Assembly (NCBI RefSeq): GCF_029168945.1
Contig: NC_083602.1
Span: 63,384,600-63,448,599, forward strand
DNA: 64,000 nucleotides
Source of the DNA: Cannabis sativa
Taxonomy: Eukaryota > Streptophyta > Magnoliopsida > Rosales > Cannabaceae
Direction of reading: 5' to 3'
The position numbers and the translations under genes are program-made. The notes beneath the pieces were generated by a model. The model was not told the DNA's origin. It worked only from the letters and a program-made list of their open reading frames with translations, and searched no databases. Numbering within the stretch: the first letter of the stretch is position 1; the number at the start of each line of letters is the position of its first letter. Of this stretch, positions 48,312-59,422 are shown one piece after another.

Positions 48312-50206
48312 GTTGGAAATTATTTTACCAGGATCTTAGATCTACTCACAAGTATGTTGATTAACACCCTAAATATGAACTTTCTAAAACGATGAAATAA
48401 ACACATATAAAGTTTAGTAAACTTACATTGGGTGCAGCGGAATAATATGACTCCTTCCGTTCAGATCTCTAACCCTTGTATCCTTTCTGTCGTAGAGTAT
48501 TATCAAGATCTGAACTTGAATCTCTTTCTCTGATTCTTTAGTGCTGAAACTCCTTCTTGTTGAAAGTTTTTCTTCACGATCTTCCTCACTATGATTGAGG
48601 TATCACTTGCTGTGTGTGGGCACTACTCTAATCACTAAGTATTTCGAAATCTTAAGGAAGAAGAGAGAGAGAGAGAGAGTGGGCGGCCAGATAGAGAGAG
48701 AGAGGCTCAGGTTTTTTCTGAATGAAAAAGTGTGTAATTTTCCTGAAGCCTTCACTATCTATTTATAGCATTCCACTAGGGTTAGGTTTGAATTATTTGT
48801 CATTAAAATAATGAAAATATCAGAGGATAATTCCTATAAAAGTGGCCGGCCATGGCAGTATGGATTTGGGCCTCACTTTTTGCAATTTTGTAGTTTTATC
48901 ACTTTTGCATCCGATTTTCTCAAAAACGCCAATTTTCTAATTCAACCATTTAAATGCCAATTCTAACTATTTAATAACTACAAATAATTATTAAATAATA
49001 TTGTTATTTATCATATTTATTAATTGAACCATACAAAGTATCATAATTAATAAATATGCCCCTAAAACTGTTTCTTTACAATTTCGCCCTTACTTAATGA
49101 AAAATTCACAAATAGACATAGTCTAATTTGAGAATTATAATTGATTTATCAAAACCAATTATATGAGTCTTACAAGCAATATTATCTCAACTAGTGGGGG
49201 GACCATGGGTCTATATAACTGAGCTTCCAATAAGCAGATCAAGAATTTATTACTTAAATTCACCGACTTACTAATTCTTCGTTGAATCCACGCATAGAAC
49301 TTAGAATTGCACTCTCAGTATATAGAATGCTCTATATGTTCCACCATATAGACACATCATTAGTTATCCATTGTTATAATCTTAATTTAATCAATGATCC
49401 TCTATATGAATTATCTACACTGTAAATGGATTAGATTACCGTTACACCCTACTATGTATTTTATCCTTAAAACACTTGACCCCGTATAAATGATATTTCA
49501 GCTAATGTGAAATGAGTACTCCACCATTTATTTTTCGTTTGGTCAAGCTCGAAGGAGATCATCCTTTGCTTACTATTCGCCAGATAGAAGCTATAGATTC
49601 CATGTTTATGTTAGCGCTCCCACTCAATTGCACTACCGTGTTCCCAAAATGTACGTATCACCCTGACCTAAAAGTAGGCTTAACTAACAAATCAAAGAAC
49701 ACGAATAGCCTCTTAAGATTGAGCCTAATCATAACAGGATTAAGATCATTTGATCTAGGATCAACTAGGCGATATTGACTTGAATAGATTTTACGGTAAG
49801 TTTAATAAATATAAGTCAAAGTTCAATATCAGTCACTTCCGATGCATACTCCATGCATCCAACCTGAGCTTTACTTTAACCAATGTTCTGGAAAGAACAT
49901 AACATTTTTCCAAATGCAAGTAAACTCTTGTTGTAGATTATCATATAAGTAAAACCCTGTGTCTGATAAATCTAGGAAACTTTATTCACATAGTCATATT
50001 TACTTTCCAAAGTGTTGACAACACAATAAACAGGATCAACTATGTGAAAAGGGTTTCAGATGAATTTATAAATCAAATAGACAAGCAATTGATAAGGTGA
50101 ACCAAAACATACACAAATGAATGAAAAATACTTATGTTTCTTTATTGATGTTGAATAAAATAGATTACATTGAAATGGAGTTTTATTTAGGGCATAAAAC
50201 CCAACA
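48312..50206 (-). repeat. Copia LTR (1895 bp)
   Basis: Inverted near-copy of 4596-6479. It contains a short GA tract at 48665-48684 and the complement of a CTATAAATAG TATA-like box near 48758. Confidence 0.93.
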
Positions 50207-50235
50207 AACTCCCACTTGCACTAATATAAAACTAA

Positions 50236-50961
50236 TCAGTACATATCAATTAATCCTAAATTCTGACGGTGCTTTTCAAATGCAGTCACGGCCAAGACTT
50301 TGGTGAATGGATTAGCTAGGTTGTCCTCTGTGTCCACTTTCTCAACTAGTACATCCCCTCTTGCCACGTATTCTCTGATAATGTGATACTTCCTTTCAAT
50401 GTGTTTACTTCTCTTGTGGCTTCGAGGTTCCTTACTGTTAGCTATCGCTCCATTATTATCACAAAGTAGGACCAGAGGCTTTTCCATTCCAGGCACGACA
50501 CCGATGCTGGTGAAGAACTTTCTTAGCCAGACGAGTTCTTTAGCAGCTTTGGCTGCAGCTATGTATTCAGCTTCCATAGTCGAGTCCGATATCGCGGTTT
50601 GTTTTGCACTTCTCCAAACCACTGCTCCACCCCCAAGAGTAAACACCATCCCAGATGTAGATTTCCTGTCTTGAAGACTTGCTTGGAAATCTGAATCAGT
50701 GTAGCCTATGGGATTTAAAGCACCACCCTTGTAGACTAACACAAGATTCCTTGTACTCTTTAAGTATTTCAGAATATACTTAACTGCATTCCAATGTTGC
50801 TGTCCTGGATTTGACTGATACCTGCTCACAATTCCAACTGCATAGCAGATGTCAGGTCTAGTGCATAACATTGCATACATTATACTTCCAACTGCAGAAG
50901 CATAAGGAATTTTCGCCATGTCCTCTATCTCTTGAGGATCAGTCGGAGACTGTTCCTTAGA
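50236..50961 (-). pseudogene. Copia RNase H, C-terminal pol fragment
   Basis: Minus-strand frame from about 50961: MAKIPYASAVGSIMYAMLC, RPDICYAVGIVSRYQSNPG, GYTDSDFQASLQDRKSTSG, the STMEAEYIAAAKAAKELVW block, LLCDNNGAI and LANPFTK, ending just before the polypurine tract. It is close to residues encoded at 3882-4566, with a few substitutions. The rest of pol is missing. Confidence 0.93.
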
Positions 50962-50965
50962 TAAA

Positions 50966-52495
50966 AGAGTAGAAGTCTACAGCGACTCCCAACTGGTAGT
51001 GAACCAGGTGTCGGGAGAGTATCAGATGTGCGGAGAAAGAATGGCCGCGTACATAGCGATAGTCCGGGAACTACTCCACGAGTTCACGGACTATAAGGTA
51101 GAAAGAATCCCCAGAGAAAAGAACGCTCACGCGGACTGTCTGGCTAAGTTAGCTTAAGATAGTGAGATTGAGAAACTGGGGGTAGTACCTGTGGAACACT
51201 TGGCAGAGCCAAGCATCAAAGTAAAAGAGGCCATAACAACGGTTGGGAAAGAGCCCAGCTAGATGGTCCCCATCATTGAATATATAACGAAAGGTGAGTT
51301 GCCCCAAGAAAGGGCACTGTCAAGAAAGATTCAGTATCAGGCTCACCGTTATGTGATGATGGACAAAATTCTCTACCGAAGAGGACTCAACATGCCTTAT
51401 TTAAGGTGTGTATCGAACCCTGAAGCTAGGCAAATTATGCTAGAGGTCCACGAAGGGTTCTGTGGAGATCATACAGGAGGACCGAGTCTCTCAAAGAAAA
51501 TATTGAGACAAGGATACTTCTGGCCAACAATGAAAAAAGATTGCATAGACTACGTCCAAAAATGTGACTCGTGCCAAATATTCGCAAACATACCGAGAGC
51601 TCCTCCCAATGAGATTACCCTGATGACTAGCCCCTGGCCCTTCGCGGTCTGGGGGATAGATCTCATTGGGTCCCTACCAACAGGAAAGGGAGGAGTAAAG
51701 TATGTAATAGTAGCAGTAGACTACTTCACCAAATGGACAGAGGCTGAGCCAATGAAGACTATAACTGCTAAAAAAGCACTAGACTTTGTTATTAAAAACA
51801 TAGTATGTCGATATGGCTTGCCTCACAAAATAGTCTCTGACAATGGAAAGCAATTTGATTGCGAAGAATTCACTGACTTCTTCAACCAACACGGAGTCGT
51901 TAAAAGCTTCTTCGCGGTGGCAAGACCGCAAACAAACGGACAAGCGGAAGCAGTCAACAAAATCCTAAAGGTCACCCTAAAGAAAAAGCTTCTGGCCTGC
52001 AAAAACAAATGGCCTGAAGAATTGCCAAGAGTGTTATGGGCCTACCGGACGACCCCAAGAACTACGACCGGCCACTCGCCTTTCTCAATGGCGTATGGTT
52101 GTGAAGCAATGGTCCTGGTGGAAACGTTATTCCCGTCCCATAGGAGAACGACTTATGATCCAGCTACAAACCAAGCTTTGTTACAGGAAGCGCTGGATCA
52201 GGTTGAAGAACTCCGAGACGAGTCTTAAATACGAATGGCAGCTTATCAAAAGAAGGTGACTAAATATTTTAATTACAAGGTTAAAAACAGAAAATTCACT
52301 AATGGGGATATGGTCTTAAGAAGAGTCTTCCCAGCCACTCAAGAACCCGGAGTGGGGGTACTTGGGCCAAATTGGGAAGGGCCATATGAAATCGAGGATG
52401 AGATCGGCTCTGGAACCTATAAGCTAAAAAGGATGGATGGATCCACTGTGCCAAGGGCCTGGAACGCTGATCATCTCCGGAAATATTACCAATAG
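50966..52495 (+). pseudogene. Tat RNase H remnant and integrase
   Basis: One continuous frame with three stops. 50966-51158 is the C-terminal RNase H (VEVYSDSQLVVNQVSGEY, NAHADCLAKLA then TAA). A TAG at 51260-51262 precedes the integrase frame 51263-52228. Integrase: H2C2 zinc site with H63, H70, C101 and C104 (numbered from 51263), catalytic D133 (WGIDLIG), D193 (VSDNGKQF) and E229 (NGQAEAVNK), i.e. a DD35E core. A TAA at 52226-52228 separates the C-terminal part (YKVKNRKFTNGDMVLRRV, GPYEIEDEIGSGTYKL, HLRKYYQ). The enzyme would insert element cDNA, but this copy is dead because of the stops. Confidence 0.93.
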
Positions 52496-52905
52496 TCCAA
52501 ATATGTTAACTTAGGCTTTGTTTAAAGAACTTGTACCGTCAAAGTGTATACAACCTCTAAATTTTAAATAAAACTGAGTGCCTTAGAAACAAAATTTTCA
52601 TGCCACTCAGGGCGGTACGAAGGCATACCATACAGACAGATGTAAAACAAGCCAAAAGTAAAAACAAAGTCAAAAAGAATATGCATCAAAAGGATCATAT
52701 ATATAAAATATCCTGGCCCTAAGGGCAGGCAAAAAAAAATATATATATACAAAGGGCCCAGGGATAGGCCTTAATAATTGTCTCCCCTTAGTAAATAAAG
52801 CAGCTATGTAATTACGATTGTCTCAAAGAAAAGAAAAATAGCTGTAAATAAAAATAAAGAAGAGAAAAAGAGATAATCTTGGTGAAATGGGCTGGACTCC
52901 GCGGC
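52496..52905. other. Tat spacer between pol and antisense ORF
   Basis: Non-coding, AT-rich with a short TATATA tract. It separates the convergent pol and antisense ORF. Confidence 0.6.
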
Positions 52906-53661
52906 CTAGTCAATACGAGGAGGAAGGCGAGGACCGAGACGCGCCTCAAGCATGGCATCAAGCTTCTTCTTCTTCTCCCGAAATTCGGCAATAACCTCCT
53001 CAGGCTTAGGATAGAAGTCGAGCTTGATGCTTTGGCCATTTGTCTGCTAGGCCATGTAGACGCCGTCGTCGAAGCGCTTGACGCAACACTTGCAGGAGAC
53101 GGGGGATAGGAGCTCATCTTTTTTAGCCTTCTTCAAGGCTTGGTCTCTGAAGTCCTTCAGCTCCTTCAACTCCACGACCAAGTTGGCCTTGGACTGCAAG
53201 TCTGCCTGGTGCAACTCCTCTAGGGACTTCACCTTGGCAGCCATTTCGTCCATGGCCTCCTTAGCCTCCCAAAGCTCACGCCTGGCCCTGGTGACGGCCT
53301 CACCCTCCGCCTTCAGCGCCTCCCGATGCCTCGCCTCCAGCTCAGCCTCCCTCCGTTGGACCTCCTCTCGGAGCCTCGCCTTCGCCTGGGCTTCCCTCTA
53401 CTTGGCCTCCTCCTTGAGCTTCGCCTTAGCAAGGGCTTCCTTCGCTCAGCCTCCTCCTGGATCACCCGCCTTTCAACAGAAAGGTCCCACAGGATCCTCA
53501 CGGCCTCGTCTATGCCCCCGAATTCAGACATGACGAAGCCATGATTGACGATGGTCTTGGAAAGGCGGTTGGTCTCCGCAGTAATCTGAAAAAGGAGATA
53601 AGAGTGAGATCAAATGCCTTAGATGAAATATCGAGGAAAGAAATAAACTACAAGTACTTAC
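52906..53661 (-). pseudogene. Tat antisense ORF, C-terminal coiled-coil part
   Basis: Read on the minus strand, downstream of the LARD insertion. A GTAAGTAC donor (53660 downwards) and a TCCTTTTTCAG acceptor near 53588 bound an intron. The exon then reads ITAETNRLSKTIVNHGF, SEFGGIDEAVRILWDLSVER, a long Glu/Arg/Lys/Ala coiled coil (some frame changes near 53330-53440), EAMDEMAAKVKSLEELHQAD and FDDGVYMA. A stop is followed in frame by QSIKLDFYPKPEEVIAEFRE and a final stop at 52906. Coiled-coil C termini are usual in the antisense ORFs of Tat elements. Role unknown. Confidence 0.65.
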
Positions 53662-53666
53662 CGCAT

Positions 53667-54984
53667 TGATGTCGCCCAATTAGTTACACTGCGGTCGCGG
53701 TAGTAAACGGGCTATATGTCGTATCCACAGGGAGGCAAATTACCACTAAAGATTAGTATAAATAGAAAATGATAGAAATGTGAATGAAGTAAAAATAATA
53801 AGATGATGAGTGAAAGAGTGTGATCAGATAAAGAGTTTGGTAAGGTAGAAATGTAGTTATGTAAATCCTATTCTAATACCGATATTAATTCAAAACACAG
53901 TTGTAATTCTACACCATTAATTGCAACTGGAAGATATATATATTATGAGCACAAATTAAATAATCTTGAATAAATTGAATCTCACCTCTAACTTAACAGC
54001 ATATCATATTATATATCATAAATCGACAAAATACCACTATTGGCAGAATGCAGTAAATGACATAAAATATAATAAATATACCAAAATATTAATAGCCTAA
54101 CTTACATAAGAAAAGCATGACTGAACTTATATAAAAGATACTATTAACTTAGGAAGAAAAATTAGAAGATGAAAAATAATTTAATAAATGAGATATGGAG
54201 ATGAAGCACAAAAGAATCAATATCAATAATTAAAGTAAGAAGTACAATAGCTACACTCTAACCTCACCAATATTACTATTTTAATACACTCATTTTTGTC
54301 ACTAAAATAAGTATAAATAAAATAATAATAAGAGAGAAAAATAAAATGACAAAGTGTATTTTCTCTACCCTAAAATCTGATGCCCTTTGCTCTCTAAAGT
54401 TGTCCTATTTATAGAGCCAAAATTATCCCCATAAGTGGTATTTTCGTATTACACTTAGTGGAGTAAATGGCACAAAAAGCTGATGAAAATGTGAGACATG
54501 GACCACTTTCTTTTTGCATTAATTTGATTGAGAGGGCTGATGAGAGGTCAGGTGGTACAAAGGTGGGACACGTGGTGGCTTCAGGGCATTTCTCGGCTGC
54601 CGAAAGAAATGCATTAGGAGAAATGGATAATGGCCCACGTTCCTATTTTGAATCAATTCTTTGGGCTTGGATAATGTTCTTTGAGACCTTATCAATGTAT
54701 GAATGAAGGCTATGCCTTTTGTTTTGAATGAGCCCATAACCGTAAGTCCCTGTAGAAGTCCACAAAGTGATTAATCAATGTATATAAAAACTATGTATAT
54801 TATGCATATGATGTAGACTCCATTTTTATTTATACCAATTTACTCAAATATGACAAATAACATAAAAATTAGAATAAAATAAATATTTCCATAAATTTAT
54901 CATTCAAACTATAAAATATTTAATTTATATTAATTTAATATGCATAATTAATGACTAAAAATATACAAATTTGAGCCTTAATCA
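53667..54984 (-). repeat. LARD 3' LTR (1318 bp)
   Basis: Near-identical to 58105-59422. A minus-strand TATA-like CTATAAATAG lies near 54414-54405. Confidence 0.95.
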
Positions 54985-56351
54985 TAACCCCCAACTAGCT
55001 TATTGCTAGTCTCTAGCAATTCAAGCGAAAAGAAATTATGTCAAAATAATATTTTCAGGTCAATTTTTTTTTTTAAAATGACACAAATATTTAAGCAAAA
55101 TGTTAGTAACAAGCCGGTAAAAGTTATCAAAATTACTTTAAATAAATCTAGAGTTGTGAGTGTGTGCACCAAACCTGAACCTTCTTACCACAAACCATAG
55201 CACATAAATACTTTCAAAAAAATGTACCAAGTGAAAGTCTCAACTCCATTGACCTCACAGGTCATTGAAAATATTTATTCATGGCTAAGGATTTCACTCA
55301 TGGAGTTGGAAATTGAAAAGTGAGCACTCGAAAAGGATAGATTAATTTAGGACAAACATTTGAATAAATATTGAAACGAAGATAGATTATGAATTATTTG
55401 GACAAACCACCACAAGAGTACCACAAACCAGCTTTTCGGAACAAAAATAGACAATCTTTTACATTTATTCTAGGAGCCAAAACAAATAATAAAAAAAAAT
55501 GAAATACTACAAACTCTTTTTTTCTTTTCTATATTTTTTTTCAAACAAGATGCAACATGTTAGACAAATGGATAGAAATGTTGCTCTTGCAATTTTTTTT
55601 CTTGTTTTTTTTTTTTTTTTTTTTGAACAAGAGGCAACATGTTGGATATAATGATGGAAATGTTGCTCTTGTTTTTTTTTTTTTTCAACAAGAAAATAAT
55701 TACAAAAAGGCTCCCTAATAAGATTTGTCTATAAAAATTATCCCTTAAAGCAACATCCAATCAAACCCTAGTACCATGTCCAAAATAATTATAACCATTT
55801 CTAAGAATCAATAAAAATTCAAAAATTGTTTTCTCAAATCTCGCCACTCACAAAAACATAAACACTTAAACTTGGTAGCTTTTCTAAGCAAATATGTGCT
55901 AACAACCATCTTACCACAAAGTTTGGCATGTGCATTTTATAACTCTAGAAAAATTCTAAGTAACAAAGATAGTAAAATTGGCTTGAAAATAATATTTTAC
56001 AAGAATAAATGAGTAATTTGTGAAAAATTTGACCATGAAAATATTAATATGACAAAATTTAATAAGCATGCTTTAATATGCTCACCACCCCCAACTAAAA
56101 TCAGACAATGTCCTCATTGTTTAAAGATATATACATGAAATCCATGATGAGAACACTTATGAAAGTGAGCTGATGCAAAATGACATGATATTGATTCTTA
56201 GAAAAATAAAACTGAAGGAAGAAATAAACAAACAAAACAAAAGTTAAAACATACCGAAAATAAAAGAAAGCAAGGAAAGATAGAACCTGATTAGTCTTGG
56301 CAAACCAGAGACAAGTCTCCTCAGGTGGGCTTACCAACTCAATATTCTTGA
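54985..56351 (-). other. LARD 3' non-coding interval
   Basis: No coding region. Two G-rich tracts occur on the minus strand: TTAGTTGGGGGTGGTGAG (56098-56081) and GTTGGGGGTTA next to the LTR. The first is preceded by AATGAGGACATTGTCTGATT and looks like a second or internal polypurine tract. The interval also has poly-T runs near 55600 and 55670. Confidence 0.6.
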
Positions 56352-57419
56352 CTATCCAGTATCAAAAATGAATTTTCTTTTATCCTGTGTCTCAAAAATA
56401 GAAGCATTAGTTACATTTTCAGGAAAAAGAAAATGATCTTTATCTAAGTCGTACAAGAAATATGGTAAATGACTAAGTGAAAATAATTTTCTAATTTCCT
56501 CAACGGCTTTGTCTATCACATCAATATGATAGCATTTCTTTTCATCCAGAATTAGGGGAAGAATGGTAGAATGAGAAAGAGCTTCATTTCGGATAGTGGT
56601 GATATCATCCTTCTCTATGAATAATGTGGGTACCACATCAGTATGATAACCATCACATGTACTCGGTAGAGTGGATTCTTTAAAATTTTCACCACTATAT
56701 GTAGAGGTGACACTTACCTCATCAAAATTGTGAAAGGTAGTATTGGAGATTAGTGCTTCATTCACCTGTTGTAGAGGAAAATCGTTAGCATGCGAACTTA
56801 CCAGGTGACCAGATAACTTGCTCAATTCTTGCTTAATTTCTTTCAGCTCAGCAAGTAAGTGTTTCATCATCTCGCAATTTATCACCATAGATGCTTGTAA
56901 CTCAATAATAGTGTCATTTAGGGAGCGATTGTATAGATGTTGAGAGTTATGAGAAAACCAAGCATCTTCCTCTTCACAACTCCACTCATATAATGGATTA
57001 TAGTTGTACTCAGGCTTCCAACTATAATCATCAAAACTTTTGTGATTAAACCAAGGATCTTCCTCTTCACAACTCCACTCATATAAGGGATTATAGTTGT
57101 ACTCAGGCTTCCAACTATAATCATCAAGACTACTCTGGTAGAAAGAGTTGTACGATCGTTCTTCCTCTTCATCATAAGAACATGCACTAGATGGTGTATT
57201 TTCACAAGGACGTGGTCGATGAGACTCGTACCAAACTTTCCACTTTTTAGAACTCTCACTCTTGTAAAAAGAATAGTATTGGAAAGCTTCCTCCCCGTCA
57301 ATGAATTCTGGTTCTATAAAATTACTAGTACCTTCAGTAGCACTAGAATTTTCATTGTTTAATGAAGCAAGATACAATGGATACAAATATTCAAATCGGC
57401 GATCATCTTCTTCATTCAT
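56352..57419 (-). CDS. Unrecognised 355-aa acidic protein of the LARD, with a 31-residue duplication
   Basis: Intact frame of 355 codons, sense relative to the element, about 660 bp after the primer site. The N-terminal half is rich in Tyr, Trp, Glu, Asp and Ser. It contains two consecutive near-identical 31-residue units, each with DDYSWKPEYNYNPLYEWSC and EEED.WF.H; the DNA period is 93 bp (56964 and 57057). The middle has a predicted coiled-coil-like helix (MVINCEMMKHLLAELKEIKQELSKL). The C-terminal half has a VDVIDKAVEEIRKLF-type helix and ends KRKFIFDTG. No zinc knuckle, protease, RT or integrase motif and no signal peptide or membrane segment was seen. It may be a Gag substitute or a packaging or regulatory factor of a non-autonomous family, but I do not recognise it. 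Confidence 0.7.
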   Translation of the reverse strand: MNEEDDRRFEYLYPLYLASLNNENSSATEGTSNFIEPEFIDGEEAFQYYSFYKSESSKKWKVWYESHRPRPCENTPSSACSYDEEEERSYNSFYQSSLDDYSWKPEYNYNPLYEWSCEEEDPWFNHKSFDDYSWKPEYNYNPLYEWSCEEEDAWFSHNSQHLYNRSLNDTIIELQASMVINCEMMKHLLAELKEIKQELSKLSGHLVSSHANDFPLQQVNEALISNTTFHNFDEVSVTSTYSGENFKESTLPSTCDGYHTDVVPTLFIEKDDITTIRNEALSHSTILPLILDEKKCYHIDVIDKAVEEIRKLFSLSHLPYFLYDLDKDHFLFPENVTNASIFETQDKRKFIFDTG

Positions 57420-58079
57420 ATTTTTTTTTTAATTAGTATAAAGTTCAACTATGTAATAATTTAAGGGTATATACATGAGATATTCCCAGGCCGATTGGGA
57501 AGGTTGCCAAGGTACCGCTTCGTCCCACACTTTACTAGAACTCCCCGGGGTTGCTAGAAAGTGTAGAGGGTACTCTACCACAAACCTTTAAAGCCAATCT
57601 TTCTTAGACAGAATATTCTCAATTTTACCACTTTTACTATTACACAATTTTTCTTAACACTAAATTTTTTTTGTTAAGTTAAAGGAATAAAATTAATCTA
57701 AAAAAAAAAAAGAAAATATATATAAAAATAAACAAAGTGTATAATTTCTTTTTAATAAGTTTTTTTTCTTGAAAAACATCTATCTTATATATTTATAATT
57801 ACTATATATATACATTAAAAAAAAGGCAATTAAAAAAAAATTACTACAGTTTTTTTTAGTAAAGAAACAAAAGGAAAAAAATAAACTATATATTCTAAAC
57901 GAAAAAAAGAAACTACTAACAGAAATAAAAAAAAAAATTGGCTTTTTTTATAATTTTTTTAATAATTAAATAAAAACAGAAATAAATCAATAAAAAATAA
58001 ATAAATAAAGAAAGACCAAAAAAAATAAATAGATACTAAAAAAAATAAACTACTATACTAACCTTTTGTAGCGCAGAAA
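57420..58079 (-). other. LARD 5' leader
   Basis: Between the primer site and the ORF. Mostly A- and T-rich with poly-A runs on the plus strand, plus a more balanced block at 57480-57600. No coding region. Confidence 0.6.
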
Positions 58080-58081
58080 CC

Positions 58082-58100
58082 TCCCCGGCAACGGCGCCAA
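58082..58100 (-). other. LARD primer-binding site, tRNA-Asp type
   Basis: On the minus strand TTGGCGCCGTTGCCGGGGA, four bases after the LTR end. This is the sequence class used by Athila-like and related Gypsy elements that prime from tRNA-Asp. Confidence 0.8.
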
Positions 58101-58104
58101 AAAT

Positions 58105-59422
58105 TGATGTCGCCCAATTAGTTACACTGCGGTCGCGGTAGTAAACGGGCTATATGTCGTATCCACAGGGAGGCAAATTACCACTAAAGATTAGTATAAA
58201 TAGAAAATGATAGAAATGTGAATGAAGTAAAAATAATAAGATGATGAGTGAAAGAGTGTGATCAGATAAAGAGTTTGGTAAGGTAGAAATGTAGTTATGC
58301 AAATCCTATTCTAATACCGATATTAATTCAAAACACAGTTGTAATTCTACACCATTAATTGCAACTGGAAGATATATATATTATGAGCACAAATTAAATA
58401 ATCTTGAATAAATTGAATCTCACCTCTAACTTAACAGCATATCATATTATATATCATAAATCGACAAAATACCACTATTGGCAGAATGCAGTAAATGACA
58501 TAAAATATAATAAATATACCAAAATATTAATAGCCTAACTTACATAAGAAAAGCATGACTGAACTTATATAAAAGATACTATTAACTTAGGAAGAAAAAT
58601 TAGAAGATGAAAAATAATTTAATAAATGAGATATGGAGATGAAGCACAAAAGAATCAATATCAATAATTAAAGTAAGAAGTACAATAGCTACACTCTAAC
58701 CTCACCAATATTACTATTTTAATACACTCATTTTTGTCACTAAAATAAGTATAAATAAAATAATAATAAGAGAGAAAAATAAAATGACAAAGTGTATTTT
58801 CTCTACCCTAAAATCTGATGCCCTTTGCTCTCTAAAGTTGTCCTATTTATAGAGCCAAAATTATCCCCATAAGTGGTATTTTCGTATTACACTTAGTGGA
58901 GTAAATGGCACAAAAAGCTGATGAAAATGTGAGACATGGACCACTTTCTTTTTGCATTAATTTGATTGAGAGGGCTGATGAGAGGTCAGGTGGTACAAAG
59001 GTGGGACACGTGGTGGCTTCAGGGCATTTCTCGGCTGCCGAAAGAAATGCATTAGGAGAAATGGATAATGGCCCACGTTCCTATTTTGAATCAATTCTTT
59101 GGGCTTGGATAATGTTCTTTGAGACCTTATCAATGTATGAATGAAGGCTATGCCTTTTGTTTTGAATGAGCCCATAACCGTAAGTCCCTGTAGAAGTCCA
59201 CAAAGTGATTAATCAATGTATATAAAAACTATGTATATTATGCATATGATGTAGACTCCATTTTTATTTATACCAATTTACTCAAATATGACAAATAACA
59301 TAAAAATTAGAATAAAATAAATATTTCCATAAATTTATCATTCAAACTATAAAATATTTAATTTATATTAATTTAATATGCATAATTAATGACTAAAAAT
59401 ATACAAATTTGAGCCTTAATCA
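58105..59422 (-). repeat. LARD 5' LTR (1318 bp)
   Basis: Near-identical to 53667-54984. Adjoins the primer site. Confidence 0.95.

Larger units (their letters stand above)
48312..50963 (-). mobile_element. Truncated Copia inserted in Tat, minus strand
   Basis: A 3' LTR at 48312-50206 (1895 bp, minus-strand start TGTTGGGTTTTATGCCC, end TTTCCAACA) is followed, at higher coordinates, by the polypurine tract and the Copia RNase H to about 50963. It is the same family as the element at 1206-6479. Copia sequence stops in the RT/RNase H connection (SKEQSP) and passes directly into Tat RNase H. No 5' LTR and no target duplication partner remain. Confidence 0.93.

Noticed and set aside
49512..49778. 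88-codon open frame
   Set aside because: Lies within the Copia LTR (48312-50206), not conserved in the LTR copy at 4596-6479 as a frame.
54467..54706. 79-codon open frame, repeated exactly at 58905-59144
   Set aside because: It lies within the two LARD LTRs and is antisense to the element; the repetition follows from LTR identity, not gene duplication.
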